Shown here in pieces: positions 34,780 to 47,325 of a stretch of DNA of 64,000 bases. The first letter of the stretch is position 1. Each line of letters starts with the position of its first letter. A program made the position numbers and the translations under genes. Source of the DNA: Meconema thalassinum (lineage: Eukaryota; Arthropoda; Insecta; Orthoptera; Tettigoniidae); contig OX336389.2 in assembly GCA_946902985.2 (NCBI GenBank), forward strand, positions 1,078,971,788 to 1,079,035,787, written 5' to 3'. Below the pieces are notes generated by a model. That model was not told where the DNA came from and ran no database searches. It worked only from the letters and a program-made list of their open reading frames with translations.

Positions 34780-36395
34780 GACGTCGCCCCAAGTGCTTGG
34801 AGCCCTCATACAAGACCCTAGCATGATTTTTTGCGAGATATTAACAAAAGTGTAGTTAGGCCCTTTTGACAAAAAATGAATCATACATTCAAAAACGGGG
34901 CGTCACCGCAAGGGCTAGGATGCTGCCTATGGCAAAATCCCATCAGGGGTTCAAAAAATATTAACAAAAGTGTAGTTAGGTCTTTTTGACAAAAGCCGTC
35001 GGTTTGCATACATACAAACAATTACTATTTACCCCTGGGTAAGGGTAGTTTTTATTTTGGGGTGGACATACCTCGTCCATAGAAAAGGGGAGTTCACCAC
35101 GAGTCCTATGACACCCCATATGTTTAAATCCGATTATTGGTTAGCAAGATACTAAAAAGCGGATGACCTGTTAGTTTTTTTGGTTCGTAATACATATTAA
35201 AAAAAACTCATCTATAAATAATCATTTATAAAGCCCGCTCCCTTACAAAGCCCACTCCAAGTGCGCATGCATACAAAAAATTGCTATTTCACCCCCGGGT
35301 AAGGGTAGTTTTTATTTGGGGGTGGATAAACCCCGTCCTTAGAAAAGGGGATTTCACCACGAGTCCTACGACACCCCATATGTTTAAATCCGATTATTGG
35401 TTAGCGAGATCCTAAAAAGCGGATGGCATACTAGTTTTTTTTTTTTTTAATAAATATTAAAAAAAACTCATCTATCAATAATCATTTAAAAAGCCCGCTC
35501 TCTTACAAAAGCCCCCTCCAATGGTGCATGCATACAAAAAATAATCAGTACTTCACCCCCGGGTAAGGGTAGTTTTTATTTTGGGGTGGGCATACCTCGT
35601 CCATAGGAAAGGGGGGTTCACCACGAGTCCTACGACACCCCATATGTTTAAATCCCATTATTGGTTAGCGAGATACTAAAAAGCGAATGACCTATTAGTT
35701 TTTGGGTTCTTTAATTATTTTTAATAATTTATCTATAAATAATCATTTAAAAAGCTCGACTACTGACAAACGAGATACCAAAAAAAACTGATACACGTCA
35801 TTATCACTTTTATTAAATATTCCCAAAATGTCAAAACAACATGTTTACCCCAAATTGCGTTTCCAAATTCCACCCATTTTGAAAAATAACCCCACCATCA
35901 AATAGAGCGGCAAAAATACCATCTAAACGATCCCTCACTCAACCCTACTTCTCCCCCCACCACCTAACCTTTTCGCAACATAGCTATGCGTATTCAAGCA
36001 CACACGCGGCTTGCAAGAGAACTGTAAAAAGTGCATAGTTTTTTCACCTAGCGACTTCAAATTTATGGTGCGGGTAGAGGGAGTAAATACCAACCATTCA
36101 TCACAAACAAACTTTTTTGTCAAGTTCACCGTTTCCAAAATAGACACCATTTTTCAAAATTCATTTTCTTTTGGCCTACACACTTGAAACTTGCTGTCCA
36201 CCTAGAGGGCATAGACACCTTTCATTAACGTCAAACAAACTTTTTCACAAAATTCACCGTTTCCAAAATAAACAAAAATCCAAAAACAAGAATTTTCATT
36301 TTTTTAAATACCAACACACATTCTTAGCAAAGAGGACGTCACCCCAACGCCAACAATACCTCATTCGTTAAAATCCGACCATCCATTCGCCAAAG
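34780..36395. repeat. Second family of tandem modules (255-265 bp and about 215 bp)
   Basis: Three units near 35026, 35281 and 35546 share gggtaagggtagtttttattttgggg, cacgagtcctacgacacccc and aaagcccgctc. From about 35930 another unit type follows (cttgaaacttgctgtccacctagagggcat, aagaggacgtcaccccaacgcc). Short words such as tcctacgacacc, aaatccgacca and aagcccgc recur in the arms of the fold-back element at 44686-55855, so the two are related repeat families. Confidence 0.65.
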
Positions 36396-36397
36396 TA

Positions 36398-37735
36398 GAC
36401 TGGTCTGGTGAGTCAACTAGCTGTAGTCAAGCTCAGAGCGCTACAAATAAATTCTTAAGGGAGGGGGGATTTTCCCAAGTAGTTGACTTCCCAACTAGAG
36501 ACAATAATACCTTAGATGTTTATCTCGTAAGGCCTGTAGAGCTGTATATTAACTGTCTGAAAGTACCAGGAATTAGTGACCATTCTGGGGTTGAATTAAA
36601 TATTAGATATGGTGACATTACAAAATTAGACTCTGATGTAGCAAAAAAGATCATATTCCAGTATCGCAGGGCGGATCAGGGCAAGTTTCAGGGGTATTTG
36701 AATGAGCTATTTGTAGGATGGGCATCGGAAGGAAATCACATTAATATCCTGTGGACTAACTTTTTGAAAATTTTAAATAGCGCTGTTGATAAATTTGTCC
36801 CATTTAAATTGCTGAAACAAAACCCAGATCCTGAGTATTACACACGAGAAATTAGGAGTCTAAAACGGAAAATTAGGAAATTATACAATAAAAGACATGA
36901 TAGTGACAAGTATATGTTGAAATTTAAGTCCTTATCAAGAGAGCTCGTCTTAAAAAAGAGGGCTGCTCATGACAGTTATATGCAAGGTTTACTTGGTTCG
37001 GGAGGTGATGGGTGGAAAAAAAATTACAGTTATGTTAGGAGAAGAAAGGGAAATCCAAATAATTTGTCGATGATAATGTCCGGTGACGGTAAATTAATTA
37101 CTGAGAAACAGGCCATTGCTAATGAATTAAATGTATTTTACGGTAGTGTGTTCAATAAATCCAATTACTCTGTATTGGACCTTAACGACGAATCAGGGGC
37201 TCCCCTGTTCCAAATAAACCAGTCAGCAATTGTAAAGCTAATACAAAAACTACGTTTCAATGTATCAAAGGGTCCTGATAATATTGTTAGTGAAGTACTT
37301 AAACTAGGAGGTAGGGCCATGGCACGATACTTGGAGGTGATGTTTAATGTGTCCATAAACAATGCGCAAATCCCAGATGACTGGAAAAGAACTACGGTAG
37401 TCCCAATATTTAAGGGAGGGAACAGACTTGAATTGGGCAACTACAGGCCGGTTAGCCTTACGTCCATCGTTTGTAAACAGATGGAGCATCTCATTTGCGA
37501 CTACTTAAGGGAACAGTGGGAAACATTATCATGGTTTAATGATAGGCAACATGGATTTCGGAAAGGTTACTCATGCGAAAGTCAGATGCTATCACTTTTT
37601 CAAGACATTAGCGAATCGTTAGACCATGGAGTTTCAGTCGACGCCGTGGTTATAGATTTTGCGAAGGCATTTGATGTCGTGCCGCATGACATGCTACTCC
37701 ATAAATTAGCTTCGACGAAGATTGTAGAAGAGTAA
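36398..37735 (+). pseudogene. LINE ORF2, endonuclease end and first part of RT
   Basis: The frame is open from 36398, upstream of the first ATG at 36698. It begins DWSG and includes GISDHSGVEL, the last conserved motif of AP-type endonucleases. RT motifs follow: GNYRPVSLT, HGFRKGYSC and the first catalytic Asp in VVIDFAKAFDVVPH. A 2-base microduplication near 37730 (gaagag before taat) puts the frame out and gives a TAA. The jockey/CR1 group is the nearest match by motif, not tested. Confidence 0.85.
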
Positions 37736-38733
37736 TTTTATGGATCCAAGAATTTTTGACGGGTCGTTCACAGAAAGTGAAAGTCGAAGGCATATTCTCG
37801 GATGAAATTACCGTAACGTCGGGTATCCCTCAGGGCAGCGTAATCGGAACTTTGTTATTTTTGGCGTTTATAAATGACTTACCAAATGGGATTCGCAGTG
37901 ACTGTCGATTGTTTGCGGATGATTGTGTAATATATCGAAAGATACATGACTCACAAGACAATGCAGTGCTTCAAGAGGACCTGAACCTGGTCTATAAGTG
38001 GGCGATTGAAAATAAAATGAAAATAAACACAAGAAAATGTAGTCTCTTAAAAATAGGGAAAGTGCGGAGGCATGATTTTCAATATAACATTGGCTCGGAA
38101 ATACTTGTAGAAGAAGATTCTTGCAAATATTTGGGCGTTCACGTAAGGAATGATATGAAATGGAGTAGTCATGTAGGATGTGTAGTTTCAAAAGCTTACA
38201 AATCCCTGCACTTTGTAATGAGGGTATTAAAAGGAAGTAGTACCTCTGCTAAAGAATTAGGCTATTTGTCACTTGTAAGACCTATTCAGGAATATGCCTC
38301 GGCGGTTTGGAATCCATATCAAGTAGGGCTCATCAATGAGTTGGAAATGGTACAAAGAAAGGCCGCTAGATTTGTGCTCAGTGACTTTAATCCCAGGAGC
38401 AGTGTGAGCCGTATGTTAAAGAAACTTGGGTGGGAATCACTGGAGGCTAGGAGGATGAAATCTAGACTCTGCGCTATGTACAACACGTATACAAATCAAC
38501 CAGCATGGGGTGAGCTTAGCAAACGATTGGGAAAGCCCACTTACATGGGTAGGAGCGATTATCCTTTCAAAGTTAAGGGCCGACCACAGCGAACAAATTA
38601 TGGTAAATATTATTTTGTAAACCGTGCCATTGATAACTGGAACTCTCTACCTGCCGCAGTCTTAGAGCCTTTTCCCAAACATATAGGTGTGTTTAAGAAA
38701 AGACTGACTATTTGTGTAAATACTCCAGTTTAA
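37736..38733 (+). pseudogene. LINE ORF2, second part of RT and C-terminus
   Basis: Continues the RT in the next frame directly after the shift: GIPQGSVIGTLLF, then the catalytic FADDCVIY, the thumb-like KYLGV segment and the C-terminal WNSLPAAV motif common in jockey/CR1-like LINEs. It ends in TAA at 38731-38733, about 100 bp before the tail. Apart from the single 2-base lesion about 2.3 kb is open, so the copy is rather young. Confidence 0.85.
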
Positions 38734-38849
38734 TTGTTGTATAATTGTTATTGAATTGTTATGTATAATTATTTATTTGTTATGTATATCCAATTTGCCA
38801 CCGGGGTACACTCCCCCCATTGCAAATAAATGAATGAATGAATGAATTA

Positions 38850-40284
38850 TCGCCAATGTTTGCCAGAAAGTAGGCTATCATTTTTTCCCCTCCAACACCC
38901 TTGAAACTTGCTGTCCACCTAGAGGGCATAGCCACCTTTCATTAACGTCAAACAAACTTTTTTCCAAAATTCACCGTTTCCGAAATAGCGCCAATTCAAA
39001 AAACAAACATTTTCAAAAAAACACACACATTCTTAGCAAAGAGGACGTCACCCCAACGCCAACAACACCTCGTTCGATGAAATACGATCACGCGTTCGGG
39101 AGATATCGGCAAAGTTCGTAGGAAAGTATTGTGGGAAGCAGAACCCCCCGCACCACACTACTGTCAATATTTAAAATCCTTCTGGAACATAGGAGATGGT
39201 TCTCGGCTTTGTGTCCGCGCCGGAATTAGAGTGGCAGAGAGCGGAGCAGCGGGAATTTGAAAGTTCGAAATAGAGATATATATTAATTTAAGAAATCCAG
39301 AAAAAGGCCCGCCCGGGGCAGGGCCTCCGGGGGAAGGGGGGGGGGGGCGGGGGCGAATGATTTGTGTCGACTATCAGGCGGCACAATGTTAGTGGCTTAT
39401 TGGGGTCTTGTTACAAATTTGCTGTCATCTTGCCACAAAATGGGATGCAACATGTCCCTTATATTACATTTTTTGCATTCCTACCTGAATATTTTCCTGA
39501 AAGTTGTGGGGATGTTAACAACAAACATGGCTAACATTTCCACCAACGAATCTCCTTAATGGAAAAACATTACCAAGGAAAGTGGAATGCAAGAATGCTT
39601 GCTGGACAGTCATCACTCAGGGATGCTCTTGATCTTGACTACATGAGGCAAAGAAAGAGCGTATTTAGTCAAGGTAAATTATCATGAATATGACATGCAC
39701 GACTTCATGTAGATTGCCATAGAAATTATGAATATTTTAATTGTTTTTAATTTATCCTTAAATCTGTGACAATGTAGTATTTTCATTGTCATATACGTGC
39801 TCAGCATAGTACATTCCTTAAGTAAAGTGAGGTTTCATTCATGTCGCAAACAATAGTGTAATCTGTGCCACAGACTCTCTGTTCGATGGTCACAAGTATA
39901 AATCTGCACTTATCTCTTCCCATAAAAGGACTTGAATTGTCTCGCCAAATTGGGTTGAACAGATTTCTAACAATTTAGATTATTTAGAATCTCAAACCTG
40001 TAATCGTTCGAATAATTTTCACTTCAGTTTAGTGAAAGAACTAATGTTTCCAATATTAGAATGGTTTTCATGATTCTACGGTTAAGGAGGAGTTTGTAAA
40101 AGTACTTAATGAATGTACTAGAGAAAAGTCATATTTAATGCATTCCTGATATTTGTGAATGATAGTAACATTCCACTCTCTTAACTTATTAGTACCATAA
40201 TAAGAGCCTTCAATGATTGGTAGGAATAATGGATTTCTTGCTCTTTGTGCTAGAGATGAATCATTTTTAAAATTTATTTCTTAT
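38850..40284. other. Module remnant, G-rich tract, then no gene
   Basis: 38880-39120 is another 215 bp module unit. 39309-39358 is strongly G-rich (runs of 4 or more G separated by short spacers) and could form a G-quadruplex on the plus strand. 39360-40284 has no recognised feature, although part may be an unreadable upstream portion of the hAT relic. Confidence 0.4.
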
Positions 40285-40775
40285 CAATGCATTACCAACT
40301 AGGAAGCATTATGCGCAAAGGTTTTGAAGTTCGACCCTGTAATGAAAGTTATAACTCGTGTAGAAAATTCTGCCAGATCAACTTCTACATATTACCGATT
40401 GTTCAGAAATCTATTGAATGAATCAGATTCTGAGCATAGTGACTTATTTCTTCATGCTTACGTAAGGTGGCTTAGTAGGGGGAAAACTCTGCAACGATTC
40501 TGCAATCTTCTGGATGAGATCAGAGATTTTCTGAAATCATCTTCTGGAGAGTACTGTCAAGAACTTGATGAGATATAATGGCTAATAATTTAGGTTTGTC
40601 AGATATCACATCAAAATTAAATGAACTAAACCTCAAATTGCAAGGGAAAGATCGCAACATTTCAGGCGTGATAAGTTTAGTAAATGCTTTTCAGCGGAAA
40701 TTATAGCTATTGATTGCACATTGAAAAAGAAATTCCCTTTCACAGAATACAATTTAGAAACCAAGTATTATCTCA
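40285..40775 (+). pseudogene. hAT-type transposase relic (ZBED5/SCAND3-like)
   Basis: The translation contains EALCAKVLKFDPVMKV, then LFLHAYVRWLSRGKTLQRF and EIRDFLKSSSGEY, followed in another frame by LNELNLKLQGK. These are signatures of the domesticated or relic hAT transposases of the ZBED5/SCAND3 group; the RWLSRGK motif is the most characteristic. Within the frame TAG at 40300 stands where Gln is usual and TAA follows at 40576. The relic is cut at about 40775 by a LINE fragment. Catalytic N-terminal parts and termini are not identified. Confidence 0.7.
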
Positions 40776-41890
40776 TCATCATCAATATCCGTTTTCCAGC
40801 CTAATTCGGGTTGTAGCAAATATGACACCCATCAATTTTACTCTGTCCACCATCCTTCCTCAACCATTGAACTTCACTCCAGGTTCTGTTGTCTCACACT
40901 GTCCTTCACCAAATCCATCCACTGTACTCTAGGTCTTCCTCGTCTCTTTCCAGTCATCCGCCTCTCCATCACTCGTTTTGGCATTCTTTCATCATTCATC
41001 CTTTTCACATGTCCATACCATCTCAATCTGTTCTGCTCTCATACCACGTCAGATCGGACGTATCCACCTCAGCCATCGAGACACGGCTGGCTGCGTGACT
41101 CAGCGGTAACGTTCTCGCTTGATGTGCTCAAGGTTACAGGATCGAATCCTGGCGCAGTCAGCTGACATTTGAGGGTGCGCAAATGCGAGGGAACGGTGTC
41201 AGTACATTTACTGGCACGTTAAAAATCCCCTTTGGGGCAAAATTCCGGCACCTCGGCGTCCTTGAAAGCCGCAGTAGTTAAAAGGGACGTAAAACCAATA
41301 ACATTATTATTATTACAATCTGTTCTGCTCTAGCTTATAATTCAGCTTCTGTAAATTCACTTCCCTTCGATTGTCTACATTCCTCTCTATCTCTCGTAGT
41401 CTTCTTTACCATACTCCTTAGGAATTTCATTACGGCTGCCTGTATTCTACTTTTATCTCTCGTCACCATCAGTCACGTTTCTGCCCCATACGTCATTATT
41501 GGTAAGTAATATGTCTTCCACATCACTTCCTTAGCCTTCAGTGGTATGTCTTTATCCCAAAATGAACTCCGAACCTGGTGATGGAACACTCTCCCACATT
41601 ATATTCTCTAGTTGATCTCCATATCCAATCTTGCATTTTCCTCCAATTCACTTCCTAAATATTTGAAGTGCTCTACAAGTTCCAGATCTACGTCTCCAAT
41701 TTTGACAATCCCTTTTCCTTCTTTCTTTCCTCTTGTCATTACCATTGTCTTGCTTTTCTCTACACTGATTTTCATATCCCATTTCTCAATATTTTCCTTC
41801 AGTACATCCAGCTGTTCTTGGACCACATTCTCATTCTCTCCCCAAATCAGAACATCATCAGCAAATAGGAATATGTTCATTCTTGTACCT
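40776..41890 (-). mobile_element. LINE fragment (RT palm to 3' end) with SINE inside
   Basis: On the minus strand an open piece at 41880-41608 encodes FADDVLIWG and KSKTMVMTRGKKEG, followed by HFKYLGSELE, the palm and thumb of a LINE RT. Downstream the match to C-terminal regions continues in several frames to about 40780 and ends in GAT triplets. It resembles the LINE at 54042-55766 in the FADDxxIWG and EQLDV motifs. It is 5' truncated, disrupts the hAT relic, and is interrupted at 41040-41315 by a SINE. Confidence 0.75.
41040..41315 (+). mobile_element. tRNA-derived SINE (fourth type)
   Basis: A head of about 50 bp is followed by the A-box-like gtgactcagcggt and B-box GGATCGAATCC, then a body with cggcacctcggcgtcc and a (ATT)n tail. 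The 16 bp duplication caatctgttctgctct flanks it exactly at 41024-41039 and 41316-41331. Joining the flanks gives the uninterrupted LINE sequence. Confidence 0.88.
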
Positions 41891-44679
41891 GTGTACTATA
41901 CCCTTATTTCTGGGAGATGATCCACCAATATCCACAGATGGAGAAGATCGCAGCAGAAAAACTGCAAAGAGCTACTAGCGAATACGCTCCGGATAGGATC
42001 AGAGGAAATTCATCTAAATGTGCTATAGAATCTAACTACTGTACATAGGTATGGAAGAACTGGGGAGAACGAGAATCAAAACAATCTCGGGAGATGGGAT
42101 TAGGATCAGGTGAATGACAACCCCTCCACCTCTATAGCACATTTAACTACCAATATACTACAAAAGATAATGCCAAATTCAATAAAATGAATCAGGGATC
42201 TGTAAAACACGTGCCTGCCTATTTATTAATACGACACATGTTACAGATTGGTAATAATAAACAATGAATCGCAAAATTCCTTAAATAAAACTTAAATAAT
42301 TTCGCTATTGAAACCTCAATTAACAAAACTCAAAATAAATCCGCATATGCAACGAATTGCTGAGCCTGGGTAACAGGAGTTAAAAATAAAAATACTGTAA
42401 TTACGTTACCTAAACTCAATTAAATGAATTTACTCATGACGCAGGCCTCCGCCATTACAATTACTAATTTGTATTCTATACAATAATAACTCCCGTCTCC
42501 TACACTATCTCTGATTTACATATAATTCGGATAAAATTTGCTTCTTTAAAATCTATCAATAATTATCAAATATAAATATAAACTTCCTTAGAATCGCTCT
42601 ACACGAAATTTCCTTTACTTAACAAACAAGTTCTATATACATTCAATTTTCTTTAAAAACATTACTCCTTGATCTTCTACAAATTCTCAAAATCTCCACT
42701 GTGCTTGGTTTTTGATCCGGTAAAATATGTCAATCCAGGATTCTATAATCCGTACAGTTAAGTTAGAGATCTAGTTCAGTTACGTCGCTCTGATCGTTCT
42801 ACATAATAAAAATAATGATAATAACAATAACTTCCAATGAAATAATAATTACCAGAATAGTATTCTCTCGAACTCAGAACCATTTAAATGGAATATGATT
42901 TCAGCTTATCAAAAGATTAGCTGTTCCTACTGTTTCAGGGGTAATCGCATTGTCCATAAATATCTCAAAATAATTATAATACTTCTCTTCACACAAACGT
43001 AAATACGACAGAACAATATTTCTCTCACAATTCTAACAATATTCCTTTTCTCTCCACAACACAATATCTTCGCAGATCTGCCAACACAGATATCGACATT
43101 ACTCTATCAATGAAACAATGACATCCAGCACGTTGCCATAACAATAGCCTTCATCTGTTAACCGGGAATGCTCTAACAAACTTCCTTAAAATATTATATC
43201 ATCGCAGTTTCATTCTCCTCAATACATACTCGTATGTATCTTAATAAACTGCAGACATGTCAACTTCAAATAACCTTCCTCACTGGTTACGAACATGTTC
43301 ATAAAAATATCACGATAATATTATTGGTTCTCTCGTCGTCCTAATATTAATGGTAATATAATAATATAATAATTTCATAGCTCTGATACATCTTCAACAA
43401 TTGTAATACTATGACAATCTCAAATGTCAGCAAATATACTCCTTATGAGTATTTATCAAAACGTCAATAATCATTAAGTATGACATTAATACAGTTCCTT
43501 CGGTATGTTTAATAACATTACTTTGTTCCACAACATTAACTGGCTTTATATCTGTTTAATTCATCCTTCAAAAATCTTGTGAGAAATAATCTTCATCTGA
43601 TCTGACATTAAGTCATTATTGAAATAACTCTGCTCTGATCTATAATACAGATCCATCGTTGTTTCAGAATAAAATTATACTCTGGAATAAACTCGAAATC
43701 GAATTTTCCACAATCTAAATCAAAACATAATACGATAAAATCTCCATCGTTGCCTTTATCAATCTAAAAATATTATTTAAAAAAATCCCATCCGAAATAA
43801 AATATCGAACCCAGATAATCCTCTTCTAAAAATGATTGAAACCGTCAAATACTAACTTTATGAATCCAAAATGAAATTCGATCAAAAATACTAATCCAAA
43901 ATTTTAAAATACTAAGAAAGTTGGCTAAAATGATAAACATAGAATAATGGTCGGATATTCTCGTACATTACCAAACTACATAAATATGGGATCCTGAAAA
44001 AAATCTTGATTCTACCTTTAGGAGCGTAAAGTAGTCTAGAAGTGGGTTTTTCCCTTGTTGAATTTCATAAACAGGGTTTTCCTCGAGTACCTCTGTCTAT
44101 GGGTGCCTACGTGAATCTTCCTAGAATGCCCCCATCAAGTCATCATCTTCCCGGTTCGGGTAGGCACGCCGGTAGGTTAATACTGAGTGCTAACACTACC
44201 TAAGGGAAGATGATGAGAGAGAAAAGGAGGTGGGTTTAGGAGTGGAAACAATTTTAGGCAGAGAGGAAGAGAATCCAACAAAAGTTAATAAGAAAATAAT
44301 AATTCAAAAATGGATTTCACTGGGCGAAGCTCGTGAAGGAGCTAAAGTAAGAGGAAGCTCGGACAGCGTTGACGGAAAGAGCGGCGTTAGCTACGGTTTT
44401 CTGCGGGCTATCGCTGTTTGCTCTTTCCCTCCAGAGAAAGTATTTGGGTACTATGGGGAAGGGTGATACTCTAGCAAGGCAAGGTGTGCCAAAAAGAAAG
44501 GACCTAAGCACTTTCCCTTCAAAAGGGTGAGATTTTAGAAAGCATTCTGAAATGCTAAAGTAATTCGAATTTGTAGTGATAATTGTGTATCTAGACACTG
44601 CTGGACCCCAGACAGGACGGCCGAATGCCCCCAGAGTGGGAAGCGATAAAGCGACTTATTGCTTTTGACAATACATTTT
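41891..44679. other. AT-rich region without a gene
   Basis: No coding sequence or recognised repeat. Near 44101-44215 there are nested inverted words: gtgcctac (44103-44110) with gtaggcac, and catcatcttccc (44141-44152) with gggaagatgatg (44204-44215). These could be the end of an unidentified element. A purine-rich 78-codon frame at 44230-44466 resembles nothing. Confidence 0.4.
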
Positions 44680-44685
44680 ACTGTT
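44680..44685. repeat. Left target-site duplication ACTGTT of the fold-back element
   Basis: ACTGTT directly precedes the left terminus AGTAGGGGAGCAG. It recurs at 55856-55861 directly after the right terminus CTGCTCCCCTACT. Confidence 0.8.
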
Positions 44686-46159
44686 AGTAGGGGAGCAGTG
44701 AGAGTTCTGGAGCAGGGGCAACTGGATAGGCCACCCGCAATACATGTAGTTTAAAATAATTGATATCTCGCGAACCCACGGTCAGATTTTGACAAATGAG
44801 GTGTCGTAGGACTCGGGCTAAAACCATCTTTCCTCTGGACAACTTATTTCAACCCTAAAATAAAACCTACCCCCTACCAGGGGTGAAATAGTATTTTCTT
44901 AGTAAAAGTTGTTTTCCATGTGCTACATATATACCGTTCAATGCTAATAGGAAATTAAACGTTGTTACACACAGGAGGCATGTGAACGATGAATAGCCAC
45001 TATGAATCAACATTTTTCTTTTACGCATACGCACTTGGGGCTTTTGTAAGAGGGCGGGCTTTTTGACTAATGATTTATAGATAAGGAGTGATGAGAGTCC
45101 TAAGACACTTGGCGTGACTGTACTCCAAAAAAAACAACATGGCGGCCAAGCGAATGATAAACAATTAATAGCTCGCGAACCCAAGGTCGGATTTTGATAA
45201 ATAAGGTGTCGTAGGACTCGGGCTAACGCCCTCTTTCCTCTTGACAACTTCTTTCAACTCTAAAATAAAACCTACCCCTACTAAGGGGGGGGGGGAGAGG
45301 GGGTAAAATAGTATTTTCTTAGTAAATGTGTCTTTCCATGCAACATGCATGCTGTATAATGCTAATATGATTTTAAACATTGTTTCACATGAAAAACATG
45401 CATTGTCCTGGATGCCGCTATGATTTAACAGTTTTGTTTTTACACATGCGCACTTGCGATTTTTGTAAGAGGGCGGGCTTTTTGAATAATGATTTATAGA
45501 TAAGTTATTTTTAAAAAATTAACCATAAGATCCAAAACTAATAGGTCATTGGCTTTTTAATATATCATGAACTAATAAGGCTAGGGACTTGTATGAGAGG
45601 TTGTTGGACTTGGAGTGGCGCTCTGTTTTTTTGAATTGATTTTTGATTTTTTGTTAAAAGGGCCTAAGTACACATTTGTTAATATCTCGCGAGTCAATAA
45701 GGCTAGGGACTTTTATGAGGGGTCGTAGCACTTGAGATGACATATTCTTTTTGAATATATTTTTGAAATTTTGACAAAGGGCTTAACTATACTTTTGTTG
45801 ATATTTCCTGAACCCATGATGGGATTTTGACCTGTGAGGTATTGTTGGACTTGGGCAGACACTCTCTTTTTGAATGTATTTTTGAAATTTTTACAAAGGG
45901 TCTACCTATAGTTTTAGCCATACATTCAGGGGCAAGGCTGATATCTCCCGAACCCATGATTGGAATTTGACGCATGAGGTGTCGTTGAATTCGGGCTAAT
46001 CCAGCGGCTTCAGTACTTGCATGCCTGTAGACAGGCTGGCCATACTGAATATGAGGAAGAACTATTGGATATAGAAAATGAGCTTCGTCGTGTCAAAATT
46101 ATTCTGTAATGAATCCATGTACTGCTTAAACTATTTCTTAACAATACATGTAATATTTT
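44686..46159. repeat. Left arm, outer part
   Basis: Outer 1474 bp of the left inverted repeat. Contains two or three related modules with ataaaacctaccc, ctaataggaaattaaacg, gcgcacttg-g-ttttgtaagagggcgggc and gatttatagata. Its inner end (45995-46159) is the 165 bp stretch repeated at 49578-49742. It corresponds to 52622-55855 in the right arm. Confidence 0.75.
45995..46159 (+). pseudogene. 165 bp stretch with a conserved C-terminal coding stub
   Basis: Open frame of about 37 codons ending TAA near 46110, containing LIQRLQYLHAC, AGHTEYEEELLD and LRRVKIIL. The same stub, with conservative changes, is at 49578-49692 (plus) and 52790-52680 (minus). It is the natural 3' end of the FLYWCH-type gene relic at 48648-49692. 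I do not know the family of this module. Confidence 0.55.
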
Positions 46160-46778
46160 GATATCTCCCAAAGCCATGATCGGAATTTGACGTATGAGGT
46201 GTCGTTGAACTCGGGAACCCCCCCCCCCTCCATTTCCAATGGTCAACCTATTTCCACCCCAAAATGAAACCTACCCTACTAGAGGGTGAAATTGTAATTT
46301 TTTTTTAGTAAATGTTGCTTTCCAAGAGCAACATGTGGGAGTTTGAATGCTAATAGGAAATTAAACGTTGTTTCACATAAACGATATGCCAACGAATCAA
46401 CGCCATAATGAATCAGCATTTTTGTTTTTGTTTTGTTTTAACGCATGCGCACTTGGTGATTTTGTAAGAGGGCGGGCTTTTTGAAAAATGATTTATAAGA
46501 AGGGGTTTTAGTGGTGAGGAGAGAGCTAGATAGTTGCCTACTTTCCTATGAAGTTTGCCCATATCTCACAAATGCATAGTTGGATTTGTACACGCAACGT
46601 GTCAAATCGCTTGCCTTGAAGCCCTTTTGATTTTGTTAATAGGTTAAAGTATTAGGAATGAAGGAAACAGACTTTAAATGTGCATGATGAGTGGATGTAG
46701 ATAGAGAGAGGATACAGCTGGGCGTGTGTTTTTAACAAGGCTATTACTGGTTATAATGACCGTGCTTAATAGAAAAAT

Positions 46779-47325
46779 CGATATTTTCGACGGGTCGGTT
46801 TAGGACAGGTCGAAGATTCGTTTTCTGATATTTCGACAGGTCGATTTAGGACAGAGCGAGGGTTCGTTTTTCCGATATTTTACTCTCGAAGGGCATCCTA
46901 CGATGATGGGTTACATGAAAAATGATAATTCTATGATCAGTTGATATTTTCATGGGTCGGTTTAGGACAGGCCGAGGATTCGTTTTCCGATATTTCGACA
47001 GGTCGGTTTAGGACAGAGCGAGGGTTCGATTTTCAGATACTTTCTCTCGAAGGGGATTCTACGATGATGGGTTACATGACAAATGATAATTCTATGATTA
47101 GATGCTATTTTGATGGGTCGGTTTAGGACAGGCCAAGAATTAGTTTTCCAATATTTCGACAGGTCGGTTTTTGAGACCGAGGGTTCGTTTTTCAGATATT
47201 TTACTCTTGAAGGGGATCTGTAACGTGTAAACGATGATGGGTTATATGACAAATGATAATTCTATGATCAGATTATATTTTAATGGGTCGGTTTAGGACA
47301 AATGATAATTCTATGATCAGATGAA
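46779..47325. repeat. Three and a bit tandem units of about 165-170 bp
   Basis: Each unit has gggtcggtttaggacaggccgag, ttcgacaggtcggtttaggac, tactctcgaagggga and acgatgatgggttacatgac. Starts are near 46779, 46945, 47109 and 47283 (partial). Confidence 0.75.

Larger units (their letters stand above)
36396..38849 (+). mobile_element. 5'-truncated non-LTR retrotransposon (LINE)
   Basis: A LINE with the end of the endonuclease domain, a full reverse transcriptase and a (AATG)n tail (38830-38847). It splits a unit of the 215 bp module: that unit's sequence stops at about 36395 and a second unit resumes after 38850. A short target repeat tcgccaa is present on both sides. 5' truncation is usual for target-primed reverse transcription. 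Confidence 0.85.

Noticed and set aside
41100..41170. Possible tRNA gene
   Set aside because: A and B boxes are present, but no cloverleaf pairing can be completed and it lies inside a SINE with target duplications.
44230..44466. 78-codon plus-strand frame
   Set aside because: Purine-rich chance frame with no family resemblance and no neighbouring signals.
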